From an uncultured Bacilli bacterium (GTDB taxonomy: Bacteria; Bacillota_I; Bacilli_A; RF39; UBA660), in assembly GCA_947630195.1 (NCBI GenBank), contig CANRGQ010000017.1:1-22125 (forward strand): 22,125 bases of DNA. The letters are read 5' to 3'. This document shows positions 1-6,824 of the stretch, one piece after another. Positions within the stretch are counted from its first letter, which is position 1, and each line of letters opens with the position of its first letter. The notes under the pieces were generated by a model. That model worked only from the letters and a program-made list of their open reading frames with translations. It had not been told where the DNA came from and searched no databases. Position numbers and translations under genes: made by a program.

Positions 1-50
1 TAGGGAAGATAGAAGACAAAGATTATCTAAGACTTTTAGTCTAAAGAGAA

Positions 51-101
51 AACGAAGATGGTTTATTTTACGAAATAACCTATAGACTTCGTTATTTTTT
101 T
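51..101 (+). terminator. Intrinsic terminator of an upstream gene outside the window
   Basis: AACGAAG (51-57) pairs with CTTCGTT (87-93). A second, imperfect AT-rich stem lies inside it (about 60-79), and a T-run follows at 95-101. It would end a plus-strand transcript entering from before base 1. The rest of the stretch up to 260 shows no convincing gene or promoter, only a small TTTCGCGAAA palindrome at 139-148. Confidence 0.6.
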
Positions 102-275
102 GTGCTTTTACAACAAATGTGTTCTTTTTTAAAAGAAATTTCGCGAAAAAAAAGGAAATCAAGGATTTTTTTACAATAATATAAGTGAAGGGAGGAAAAA
201 TATTGACTTAAATTTTGATATCAAAAAAAGAATAAAAAATGGTTAATTAGTTGAACAAAAGAAGGAGGAGATTTA

Positions 276-563
276 ATGCTAGCAGAAAAAATAGAAAATG
301 AATTAGTAGAACAAAATGAAGAAAATAAATTTTATCATTTAAAATATGATCGAGTATTTAAAAAGGTAGTAGATGTTAATCCAGAAGTTTTAGAAAAAGT
401 ATTAACAGATATTTTAGAAGAGGAAGTAAAGATAATTAGTTTTGTCCCTACAGAACTACCAATTAAGAATGTCAAAAGTAAAGTAAATACCTTAGATATC
501 TTAGTAAGTACTAAAGATAATAAATTAATAAATGTAGATTATATGAACTTTTTATTTATGTGA
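276..563 (+). pseudogene. 5' part of a PD-(D/E)XK (Rpn/PDDEXK_2-type) nuclease gene, cut by an insertion
   Basis: The start is ATG 276, 7 nt after a strong AAGGAGGAG site. The protein reads like the N-terminal half of the PD-(D/E)XK nuclease family annotated as 'Rpn family' or 'nuclease family transposase': a KYDRVFKKV opening, then a V-N-T-L-D-I-L-V segment carrying the first acidic residue of the nuclease core, then L-I-N-V. Homology stops at about 537. The remaining codons (Y-M-N-F-L-F-M, stop TGA 561-563) are encoded by the inverted repeat of the inserted element. The missing continuation (E-L-N-T-N-F-D-K...) resumes in frame at about 3708, so the intact product would have been close to 295 residues. 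The family is inferred by recognition. The interruption is plain in the sequence. Confidence 0.85.
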
Positions 564-620
564 ACAAACCATTATAAAGCAAGAAAATATAATGGTTTTA
601 TTTTTAAAAAGTTCACATAA
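538..620 (+). repeat. Left 83-bp terminal inverted repeat of the RIT-type element, with nested palindromes
   Basis: Identical over 83 bases to the reverse complement of 3602-3684; the match ends at 537 and 621. It has internal symmetry. TTATGTGAAC (556-565) mirrors GTTCACATAA (611-620), and AAACCATTATA (566-576) mirrors TATAATGGTTT (588-598). A third, near-identical arm, TTATATGAACTTTTTA (539-554), mirrors 605-620 with one mismatch. Such inverted arms are what tyrosine recombinases bind. Confidence 0.95.
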
Positions 621-625
621 TATTT

Positions 626-1597
626 TTATAAATTTTCGAGCCATTCTAATAATTCTTCATCTTTCAAATTAAAAGTAATATTATTTTCAAGTTTTATTCC
701 ATGATTAATTATTGTCTCATTTTTAATTTTACTATTTATTTTGGCATAATTCATAGTAGTTTCAATACTTGCGTGTCCTAAAAAATCTCTAATATAAATA
801 ATAGGCACATTAGTTTCAACTAAATGACTTGCTTTTGTATGTCTAAAAGTATGAGGTGTAACAGATATATTTAAATCTTGTGTGTATTTTTTTATTATTC
901 TTCTAATTCCATTTGGAGTATATTTATCATTTCTATTGCTAACAATTAAATAATCATTAGGCTGTTTTTCTTTTATAAATTCTTTTAACATTTTTTTAGT
1001 ATTTTCTGTGACAGGAATTTGTCTAGATTTATTGTTCTTGCTTTGTTTTACTTTAATTCTTGCAATGTCATTGGTTAAATCTATATTTTCGACTTTTAAA
1101 TTTATAAGTTCGCTTATCCTTAAACCTGCATCATATAACAAGGTAATAATCATTAGAGATTTTTTTCCTTGTTTAGAAGCAATATTAGGCTTTCTTAATA
1201 AATTAGTCATTTCCGATTTAGTTAAAAACTCAATTTCCTTTTTTGCATATCTTTTAAATGGTATATCAAAAATATTTTGTAGATATTCGATAGATAAAGA
1301 ATCATTTTCAAAAATAAACTTACAAAAACTTTTCAAACAAGCTAGTCTTTGATTTCTAGTATTAATAGAACAATTTCTTTTATTTTCAAGCCAATTTAAA
1401 AAATTTAAAATATTGTCCTTATTAAGTGATTCTAAATTTATATTTTCTATTTTTAAATGATTAATATCTCGATTAAAAATTAAAAATAATTTTATAGTAT
1501 CTCGATAAGACATAATTGTATTTTGACTAAAATTTCTTACTAACTGTAAATAATTATTTAAAAAATCTCTAATATAATATCCTAAATTTTTATTCAT
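626..1597 (-). CDS. Tyrosine recombinase, third gene of the trio
   Basis: Integrase/recombinase of the tyrosine (phage integrase) family, 323 residues, which would cut and rejoin DNA at the element ends. ATG at 1597 is chosen because GGAGG lies 9 nt upstream; longer in-frame starts would sit deep in the preceding gene. An N-terminal SAM-like core-binding domain occupies roughly residues 10-110, followed by the catalytic domain. The catalytic set is visible: the first Arg in D-A-G-L-R-I-S-E-L, H-T-F-R-H (His and second Arg), L-G-H, and the nucleophile Tyr in T-M-N-Y-A-K. It looks fully catalytic and is the closest of the three to XerC/D. It overlaps the second recombinase by 8 nt, so translation is coupled. 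It ends 5 bp from the left inverted repeat. Confidence 0.92.
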   Translation of the reverse strand: MNKNLGYYIRDFLNNYLQLVRNFSQNTIMSYRDTIKLFLIFNRDINHLKIENINLESLNKDNILNFLNWLENKRNCSINTRNQRLACLKSFCKFIFENDSLSIEYLQNIFDIPFKRYAKKEIEFLTKSEMTNLLRKPNIASKQGKKSLMIITLLYDAGLRISELINLKVENIDLTNDIARIKVKQSKNNKSRQIPVTENTKKMLKEFIKEKQPNDYLIVSNRNDKYTPNGIRRIIKKYTQDLNISVTPHTFRHTKASHLVETNVPIIYIRDFLGHASIETTMNYAKINSKIKNETIINHGIKLENNITFNLKDEELLEWLENL

Positions 1598-2561
1598 TTT
1601 TAAAATCCTCCACATTAGGAATAACATTAGAAAAATAATTTTCATTTTCCTTAATAAATTCTGGATACATATCTGCAGTAAAGCGAAGGTAATATTCTGT
1701 ATATTTAATATCTTGATGTCCCATATAAGTCATAAGAATAGGTAATTTAACATTTATATCTTCTTTGTTTAAAAAACATTTTCTTAAATTATGAACAGCG
1801 AAAGTATGACGAAAGTCATGGATTCTATAATAATTATTTTGATTCAAATTAGAGTTTTTAATAATTTTATGAAAATTTTCTTCTATTCTTTGAACTTGAA
1901 TTGATGTTTTATTTCGACTAGGAAAGACAAAATCATTTTGAGAAATGTTTTTAAATAGAGATTTATAACTCAAAATTTCTTGGCATATATAATCATTAAT
2001 AGCAACAATTCGACTCATATGATTTTTTGATTTTAAAATTTCAATGTATTGATTATCAACATTTATATTTTGCCATGTAATATGAAGTGCTTCCGAAATT
2101 CTTAGACCACAGCAATAAAGTAATAAAAACAATAATTTATACATTTCTTTTTTATAAGAGATTAACTTATTATTTATAGTTTTATTTAAACTTCGAAATA
2201 TCTCTATAATTTCTTCATTAGTATAAATATGAGGAATAAATTCTTGAATATATTTGTAATATTTCATATTTATGACATATGCCTTTACTCCATGGAGATT
2301 TAAATAAATGGCGAAACTTTTTATAAATATTGCTCTTTGATATAAAGTATTATTACTTTCGCTTTCTTTTTTTGTTAACCATTTTTCTAAGTATTCTTTA
2401 GATAATATATTATTTTTGGGAGGATTAGAAATTATATATTTATCGAATGATCTTAAATAAACTTCATAACTATGATAAGTATATAATTTTTTTCTATAAT
2501 CAATGTAATTTTTCATATATTCTTTATATGAACTAGAAAATGTATATTTATCTTTTTTCAT
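1590..2561 (-). CDS. Tyrosine recombinase, second gene of the trio
   Basis: A 323-residue tyrosine recombinase. ATG 2561 is preferred, with TTGAGGA 6 nt upstream; a TTG at 2573 is possible but lacks a site. An N-terminal core-binding region is followed by the catalytic domain with the first Arg in C-G-L-R-I-S-E-A-L, then H-D-F-R-H-T-F-A, then M-G-H, and the Tyr nucleophile within T-E-Y-Y-L-R-F. All catalytic residues appear present. It overlaps the first recombinase by 14 nt and the third by 8 nt, the arrangement typical of recombinase trios, where the three proteins are thought to work together on the element's inverted repeats. The three proteins are clearly different from each other, so this is not a recent triplication. 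Confidence 0.92.
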   Translation of the reverse strand: MKKDKYTFSSSYKEYMKNYIDYRKKLYTYHSYEVYLRSFDKYIISNPPKNNILSKEYLEKWLTKKESESNNTLYQRAIFIKSFAIYLNLHGVKAYVINMKYYKYIQEFIPHIYTNEEIIEIFRSLNKTINNKLISYKKEMYKLLFLLLYCCGLRISEALHITWQNINVDNQYIEILKSKNHMSRIVAINDYICQEILSYKSLFKNISQNDFVFPSRNKTSIQVQRIEENFHKIIKNSNLNQNNYYRIHDFRHTFAVHNLRKCFLNKEDINVKLPILMTYMGHQDIKYTEYYLRFTADMYPEFIKENENYFSNVIPNVEDFKNE

Positions 2562-3549
2562 AAATATCCTCAATTTCTAAACAACAAGTTTTTAACTGAT
2601 TTAAATCAATTTTTAAATAGTTCATTGTGGACATCGTGCTTGAATGACCTAAAGTTGATGATATAATAGGTAATGGAATATTTTCTTTAAGAAGCGAACT
2701 TGCCAAAGTGTGCCTTAAGGAGTATATTCCTTTTTTGTGATTTTTAGGTAAAACTATATTAGCTTTTTTTAATAATTGTGTATAATAATTGTAAAAAGAA
2801 TTATGAAGTCCATATTTTTGGGCATTTTTTGTTAAAAAAATGTATGGTTCATCACTTTTTATTCTTGCGTTTTTTATATAATCAATTAAAGCATATGATA
2901 TTTCTTCAGTTAAAGGTAAAGTAAGAGGGACTTTAGTTTTGTGTTGAATAATTTTAATTTTTCTTTCTTTCCAATAAATATTTTCAAATTTTAAATTTTT
3001 TATATCACATGGTCTTAATCCATACCTCAAAGCCAATAAAAAAATAGCATATACTTTTTTGCCATGTTTCGTATTTCTATTTATAGTCTGAAACATTTTT
3101 CTAATATTTTCATCGGTCATTATACTAGGAACTGTGTTATAATTGGGGACTTTTATAGTTGGAATATTTAAAGATAAATCTTCAGTTATATATTCTTTTA
3201 TATAAAGATATTTTAGTAAAAGTTTAATATTTTTTAATATATTTTTTTTAGTATGAACACTTAAATTGTTCCTTATATTTTGTATATAGTTTTCAATAAC
3301 CTTAATGTTAATATCAATAATTTTTACAATTCCATAATTTTCAATATAATTCAAAAAATGAATACAATTTCTTTTGGCTGAATATATTGTTGATTTTTCT
3401 AATTCTTTTGTATTTAAATAATGAATATATTCATTTAAGATATTATAATATAAATTGTTTTTATTATAAATTATTGTTGGACTTTTTTCGGTTTCATAAA
3501 TTACTTCCTCCTTTCGAATATTGTAGTTGATTTCTGTTGCATACATATA
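2548..3549 (-). CDS. Tyrosine recombinase, first gene of the trio
   Basis: A 333-residue tyrosine recombinase, the promoter-proximal gene of the trio. ATG 3549 follows GAGGTG with 6 nt spacing. The core-binding domain lies at about residues 35-135 and the catalytic domain follows. The first Arg is in Y-G-L-R-P-C-D-I, the second in the box Y-S-L-R-H-T, then L-G-H and the Tyr nucleophile in T-M-N-Y-L-K. The usual H of the H-x-L-R box is Tyr here, so activity may be altered or may depend on the two partner enzymes. Inside the gene, a strong AAGGAGG site lies 9 nt before an out-of-frame ATG (3497) that would give only an 8-residue peptide. The upstream leader holds a near-perfect hairpin (3562-3590). 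Confidence 0.9.
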   Translation of the reverse strand, partial: YMYATEINYNIRKEEVIYETEKSPTIIYNKNNLYYNILNEYIHYLNTKELEKSTIYSAKRNCIHFLNYIENYGIVKIIDINIKVIENYIQNIRNNLSVHTKKNILKNIKLLLKYLYIKEYITEDLSLNIPTIKVPNYNTVPSIMTDENIRKMFQTINRNTKHGKKVYAIFLLALRYGLRPCDIKNLKFENIYWKERKIKIIQHKTKVPLTLPLTEEISYALIDYIKNARIKSDEPYIFLTKNAQKYGLHNSFYNYYTQLLKKANIVLPKNHKKGIYSLRHTLASSLLKENIPLPIISSTLGHSSTMSTMNYLKIDLNQLKTCCLEIEDIYEKR

Positions 3550-3561
3550 CAACACCTCGCA

Positions 3562-3597
3562 TTTCTAGGAAGATAAACTTCCAAGAAATTATTATAC
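3562..3597 (-). promoter_or_regulatory. Promoter -10 box and leader hairpin of the recombinase trio
   Basis: On the minus strand TATAAT (3597-3592) is followed by a hairpin with 12-nt arms, one A-A mismatch and a 5-nt loop (3590-3579 with 3573-3562). The hairpin ends just before the GAGGTG ribosome site of the first recombinase (3560-3555). There is no T-run, so it is not a terminator. It may limit translation of the recombinases or be bound by a protein. The -35 region, in the inverted repeat, is poor. Confidence 0.5.
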
Positions 3598-3601
3598 TCG
3601 T

Positions 3602-3684
3602 TTATGTGAACTTTTTAAAAATAAAACCATTATATTTTCTTGCTTTATAATGGTTTGTTCACATAAATAAAAAGTTCATATAAT
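3602..3684 (-). repeat. Right 83-bp terminal inverted repeat of the RIT-type element
   Basis: Exact reverse complement of 538-620, with the same nested TTATGTGAAC/GTTCACATAA and AAACCATTATA/TATAATGGTTT arms. It ends at 3684, while homology to the interrupted nuclease gene resumes only near 3708. Confidence 0.95.
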
Positions 3685-3689
3685 TTATC

Positions 3690-3709
3690 TTATGTGAATA
3701 TTCACATAA
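3690..3709. repeat. Perfect 20-bp palindrome beside the right end of the RIT-type element
   Basis: TTATGTGAAT (3690-3699) is followed directly by ATTCACATAA (3700-3709). The arms share nine bases with the TTATGTGAAC/GTTCACATAA arms of the inverted repeats. It lies outside the repeat, between it and the point where the interrupted gene resumes, and has no partner at the left end. It could be a recombination core site or the scar of an earlier recombination event. Confidence 0.85.
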
Positions 3710-4340
3710 TGTTGAATTAAATACTAACTTTGATAAATCAACCAAAGAAAGAAATTTAGTATACTATACAACTCTATATTCTCAAAAGAAATTAAGGGGA
3801 GAATATATCGAAGATATTGATGAAAAATTAGAAGTCTTACATATTGATATTAATTTTAATGAAAGTAAAAAAGAAGAAGAAAAGAAAACTTTTTATGTCC
3901 AAAATGAGAAAGGAATAAAATATAGTGAAAGCTTTAAAATCATCACCGTAAATATTGCCAAATATAAAGATATTTGGTATCATAAAAACATAAAAGGTGA
4001 TAAAACCCACATATATTTAGTAATGTTAGATGCTAATAAAGAGGAGTTAAAGAAGTTAGCAAAAGTAGATAAGCTAATAAAGGGAGTGGAAGAAGAAGTG
4101 GAAAAGTTAAATGATGATTTTGTATTTAGAAGAGAGATAAGTAGAGAAGAAGAATTTAAAATAAGAGAGCAAATGCGAGTTAATGAAGCCAAAAAAGAAG
4201 GTAAATTAGAAGGCATTGAAGAAGGAGAAACAAATAAAGCTAATGCCATTGCCAAGAATATGTTAGAAAAGGGCTATTCCATAAAAGAAATTTCTGAAAT
4301 TACTAATTTAAATCACAAAGATATTGAAAAATTAAAATAA
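3708..4340 (+). pseudogene. 3' part of the interrupted PD-(D/E)XK (Rpn/PDDEXK_2-type) nuclease gene
   Basis: Reading from N-V-E-L-N-T at 3708, the frame is open to a stop at 4340. It continues the family pattern: an E-L-N motif in the place of the second nuclease acidic residue, then K-E-R-N-L-V-Y-Y-T-T-L-Y-S, then a long predicted helix (about 4035-4240), then a C-terminal segment E-G-I-E-E-G-E...A-K-N-M-L-E-K-G-Y-S-I-K-E-I-S-E-I-T, the small helix-turn-helix-like tail often seen in this family. It has no start site of its own; the first in-frame ATG (4023) is internal and has no good ribosome site. Together with 276-537 it would make one protein of about 295 residues. Confidence 0.85.
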
Positions 4341-4350
4341 GTATTTTAGA

Positions 4351-4381
4351 TAATGATATGAAAAACATATCATTATTTTTT
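4351..4381 (+). terminator. Intrinsic terminator of the interrupted nuclease gene
   Basis: TAATGATATG (4351-4360) pairs perfectly with CATATCATTA (4366-4375) across an AAAAA loop. The T-run at 4376-4381 completes a rho-independent terminator 10 bp after the stop codon. Confidence 0.9.
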
Positions 4382-4412
4382 GCCCTCAATTTATTTATGT
4401 TTTTTTATATAT

Positions 4413-4418
4413 TATAAT
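4413..4418 (+). promoter_or_regulatory. -10 box of the ZIP transporter gene
   Basis: A consensus TATAAT, followed at once by AGGGTG and a TTG start at 4431. No good -35 box is seen at the right distance. Its position argues against translation starting at the upstream in-frame TTG (4380), which would lie before the transcript starts. Confidence 0.5.
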
Positions 4419-4430
4419 AGGGTGTTTATT

Positions 4431-5231
4431 TTGATAAATTTTTATATTAATGCAAATGTTTATATTCAAGTATTATTAGCCACACTAATGACATTTGGTA
4501 TAACAGCTTTAGGTGCAGCTTTAGTTTTTTTCTTTAAAAAAGTTAATGGAACTATCTTAGATGCCATGATGGGTTTATCGGCGGGTATTATGATTTCGGC
4601 CTCTTTTTGGTCCCTTTTAAATCCCGCGATTGATACAGCCAATAATAATGGCATGAATGCTTGGTTAATTGTTTCTTTAGGCTTTTTTGTTGGTAGTGTT
4701 ATTTTAATATTATGTGATATATTATTTGATAAATTTTTAACTAAAAAAATAGTTGGAAATATTAAGGGTATTAAAAGAAGTTTAATGTTAATTTTTTCCA
4801 TCACCTTACATAATATTCCGGAAGGACTTGCTATAGGGGTTGCCTTTGGATCTTTATTAAGTGGTGCTAAAGATGCCACTTTGGCTTCAGCCTTTATGTT
4901 AGCAGTTGGTGTTGGTATTCAAAATTTTCCCGAAGGAACAGCGGTTAGTCTTCCTTTAAGAAGAGAAGGAATGAGTCGTTTTAAATCTTTTATGTATGGG
5001 GCTTTAAGTGGTATAGTTGAACCAATTGCTGGTTTAATCGGCTGCTTTTTAGTTATCTATGTGAAAAATATTTTACCATTCTTTTTATCTTTTGCGGCTG
5101 GTGCCATGATTTATGTAGCCGTATCGGAACTAATTCCCGAAAGTCAAAAATCAAAGCATCAAAATATTATTAGTTTCTTTACGATATTAGGATTTGTCAT
5201 AATGATGATGTTAGATGTTTCTTTAGGCTAG
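4431..5231 (+). CDS. ZIP-family divalent metal transporter
   Basis: Integral membrane protein of about 266 residues related to ZupT/GufA-type ZIP transporters, which bring zinc and other divalent metals into the cytoplasm. About eight hydrophobic segments span the sequence. The signature metal-site motifs are both present: H-N-I-P-E-G (about residues 127-132) in TM4 and N-F-P-E-G (about 165-169) in TM5. A further E-P follows near 197, and E-L-I-P-E near the end. The TTG at 4431 is chosen because AGGGTG precedes it at usual spacing and the -10 box lies just upstream. An in-frame TTG at 4380 would add 17 residues encoded inside the previous terminator and the promoter. The loop between TM3 and TM4 is short and not His-rich. 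Substrate cannot be told from sequence. Confidence 0.9.
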   Translation: MINFYINANVYIQVLLATLMTFGITALGAALVFFFKKVNGTILDAMMGLSAGIMISASFWSLLNPAIDTANNNGMNAWLIVSLGFFVGSVILILCDILFDKFLTKKIVGNIKGIKRSLMLIFSITLHNIPEGLAIGVAFGSLLSGAKDATLASAFMLAVGVGIQNFPEGTAVSLPLRREGMSRFKSFMYGALSGIVEPIAGLIGCFLVIYVKNILPFFLSFAAGAMIYVAVSELIPESQKSKHQNIISFFTILGFVIMMMLDVSLG

Positions 5232-5246
5232 TTTTTGTGTTAAAAT

Positions 5247-5252
5247 TATAAT
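5247..5252 (+). promoter_or_regulatory. -10 box of the first prepilin gene
   Basis: A consensus TATAAT lies immediately before GGTGAATAGG and the ATG at 5263. It overlaps an in-frame ATG at 5251, which makes that ATG an unlikely start. The -35 is not clear. Confidence 0.5.
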
Positions 5253-5262
5253 GGTGAATAGG

Positions 5263-6219
5263 ATGAAAAAAGGGTTTACAATATTAGAGTTATTAGTGAC
5301 AATCTCAATTTTATCTTTAATTATTTTAATTGCTGTTCCCACAGTTAATAATATTTCATCCTCAGTAAAAAAAAGCCATTACCAAAATATGCTTAAAAAC
5401 ATTGAAATAGCGGCCTCTAAGTATGCTAGTGATACAAAAGAGGAATACGTCTATGTTGATACTTTAATTAAAGAAGGGTACTTAAAAGGTGATGAAAGTG
5501 ACCATTTAGTAAATCCCATTGATTCCGAAGTATTAAATTGTTATTTAGTGGAAATGCAAAAAGAAAGTGATTATTATGATGCCAAATTTACCCAAGAAAA
5601 ATATTTAGATGAAAATAATAACTGTGATTTAAATGTCTTAAAAGAAAAAAGTTCTTTAATAAAGATAAATGTTATAAACAATGGCGAAGTAGTGGAAGAT
5701 TTAGATAACTTTTTAAAAGGAAGTATTACTTTAGAAGCCATAAGTGATGATATAGATATTGATTGTAATTTAAATAAATGTATCTGGTCAAGTACAAGTG
5801 GATTAGAAGAAAGTAGCAATAAAATAAATTTAGATACTGTAAATCGTGTTATAAATGGTACTTATATTTTTCAAATGACTATTTATGAAGAAGATACCAT
5901 TAAAAGATTAAAAGCTAGTATCGATTTAAAAGTTGATAATGAAAATCCGAAAATTGATATAGAAGAAACGAAAAAAAGTATAAATGAAGGAAAAATAAAG
6001 ATAATAGCAAATGATGGAATAGGTTCAGGAATTAAAGAATATTATTTCGGTACTTCCTTAGATTGCAGTAATGTTTTATGGGAAGAAAGTAATATTTTTC
6101 CATATGAAGAAGAGAAAAATTATTCTATTTGTGTTAAAGATAATGTGGGAAATATAACAAGGGAAATTTTAGAGTTTGAAATGTCTAATAATAACGAAAA
6201 TGAAGTGCTTTATAATTGA
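5263..6219 (+). CDS. Type IV prepilin-like protein with a large extracellular C-terminal region
   Basis: The N terminus M-K-K-G-F-T-I-L-E-L-L is a type IV prepilin leader: a short basic leader, Gly before the expected cleavage, Phe at +1 and Glu at +5, followed by a hydrophobic helix of about 22 residues. At 318 residues it is longer than the two prepilins downstream. The C-terminal third (about residues 220-310) has the look of an Ig-like beta-sandwich repeat, with D-N-E-N-P-K-I and K-D-N-V-G-N, as in surface proteins. Cys residues in the exported part may form disulfides. ATG 5263 is taken because an upstream ATG overlaps the -10 box. It may be a minor pilin or tip adhesin; the family is clear, the role inferred. 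Confidence 0.85.
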   Translation: MKKGFTILELLVTISILSLIILIAVPTVNNISSSVKKSHYQNMLKNIEIAASKYASDTKEEYVYVDTLIKEGYLKGDESDHLVNPIDSEVLNCYLVEMQKESDYYDAKFTQEKYLDENNNCDLNVLKEKSSLIKINVINNGEVVEDLDNFLKGSITLEAISDDIDIDCNLNKCIWSSTSGLEESSNKINLDTVNRVINGTYIFQMTIYEEDTIKRLKASIDLKVDNENPKIDIEETKKSINEGKIKIIANDGIGSGIKEYYFGTSLDCSNVLWEESNIFPYEEEKNYSICVKDNVGNITREILEFEMSNNNENEVLYN

Positions 6220-6274
6220 CATTAATAACTAATTATTGTAATATTAAATTAGGAAAAATAATAGAGGTGAATAT

Positions 6275-6814
6275 ATGAACACTATTAAAAATAAGAAAGG
6301 TTTTACTTTAATTGAATTATTAGCAGTTATTGTCGTACTTGCTATTGTTATGGTTTTAGCCACAACGACAGTTTTACCATATATGGCTGATGCAAGGAAG
6401 AAAGCTTTTGCCATAGAGGCTGGTGATGCTATTACCGCTGCTCAAGAGGCTATGACTTTAAAACTTTTAGGATCTATCACACCAGAACAATTAAGTGGTG
6501 ATGGATATGTTGCTAATGAAGAAACAGGAGTATATTGTTTTTCAATTGGCAAATTAGTTGATTTAGGTATTTGGCAAAAAGATAAGAAAGATATATATGA
6601 AGAAAAAAACAACGAGAAAGGTACTTATGAAGGTTATGTATTAGTAGAAACCTCTAAACCAGAGCCTAGTAAAGCTTATGTTTATAAAGTAAAAATGCAT
6701 AATGAGTCATTATATGTTGACAATGGTGACGGGGGTAAAGTAGAGAATGATAAAGTAGAAGATTGGTCTAAAAGCAGTAATAGTAAAGGTACATTTACTT
6801 GTCCAGCTAGTTAG
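6275..6814 (+). CDS. Type IV major-type prepilin, first of a tandem pair
   Basis: A 179-residue prepilin with the canonical leader N-K-K-G-F-T-L-I-E-L-L, where prepilin peptidase would cut after Gly9 and methylate Phe. A long hydrophobic alpha-1 helix follows, then a globular domain of about 140 residues with two Cys (one in V-Y-C-F, one in F-T-C-P at the C terminus) that may form the pilin disulfide loop. AGAGGTG precedes ATG 6275. Residues 9-37 match the downstream prepilin exactly, while the globular domains are divergent. No pilus assembly ATPase, platform protein or prepilin peptidase is encoded in the window. The function could be a surface pilus or a DNA-uptake pseudopilus. Confidence 0.9.
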   Translation: MNTIKNKKGFTLIELLAVIVVLAIVMVLATTTVLPYMADARKKAFAIEAGDAITAAQEAMTLKLLGSITPEQLSGDGYVANEETGVYCFSIGKLVDLGIWQKDKKDIYEEKNNEKGTYEGYVLVETSKPEPSKAYVYKVKMHNESLYVDNGDGGKVENDKVEDWSKSSNSKGTFTCPAS

Positions 6815-6824
6815 TAGGTAAAAT

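Larger units (their letters stand above)
538..3684. mobile_element. Recombinase-in-trio (RIT)-type element carrying three tyrosine recombinases
   Basis: The element is bounded by perfect 83-bp inverted repeats (538-620 and 3602-3684). It contains only three tandem, overlapping tyrosine recombinase genes on the minus strand (3549 to 626) and no cargo. Three different, adjacent, translationally coupled tyrosine recombinases between inverted repeats that carry palindromes is the definition of RIT elements, known mainly from Proteobacteria, Actinobacteria and some other phyla. The element sits inside a PD-(D/E)XK nuclease gene whose two halves flank it. Tn554-type elements also use two such recombinases but add TnpC and lack long inverted repeats, so RIT fits better. 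No DDE transposase is present. Confidence 0.85.

Noticed and set aside
1..275. Promoter for the nuclease gene (TTGACT at 203-208, TAATAT near 177-182)
   Set aside because: No pair of -35 and -10 boxes at 16-18 nt spacing could be found, so none is called.
539..620. CRISPR-like or tandem repeat array
   Set aside because: The repeated arms are inverted and unequally spaced inside a terminal repeat. No regular spacers are present anywhere in the window.
538..3684. IS element with a DDE transposase, or a Tn554-type transposon
   Set aside because: No DDE transposase is present; the three genes are all tyrosine recombinases. Tn554 lacks long inverted repeats and carries TnpC and cargo.
4023..4340. 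A separate small gene from ATG 4023
   Set aside because: It is the in-frame C-terminal part of the interrupted nuclease. There is no ribosome site, and the frame is open and family-like well upstream.
4380..4430. Longer N terminus for the ZIP transporter from TTG 4380
   Set aside because: It starts inside the T-run of a terminator, has no ribosome site and lies upstream of the TATAAT at 4413. The TTG at 4431 with AGGGTG is better.
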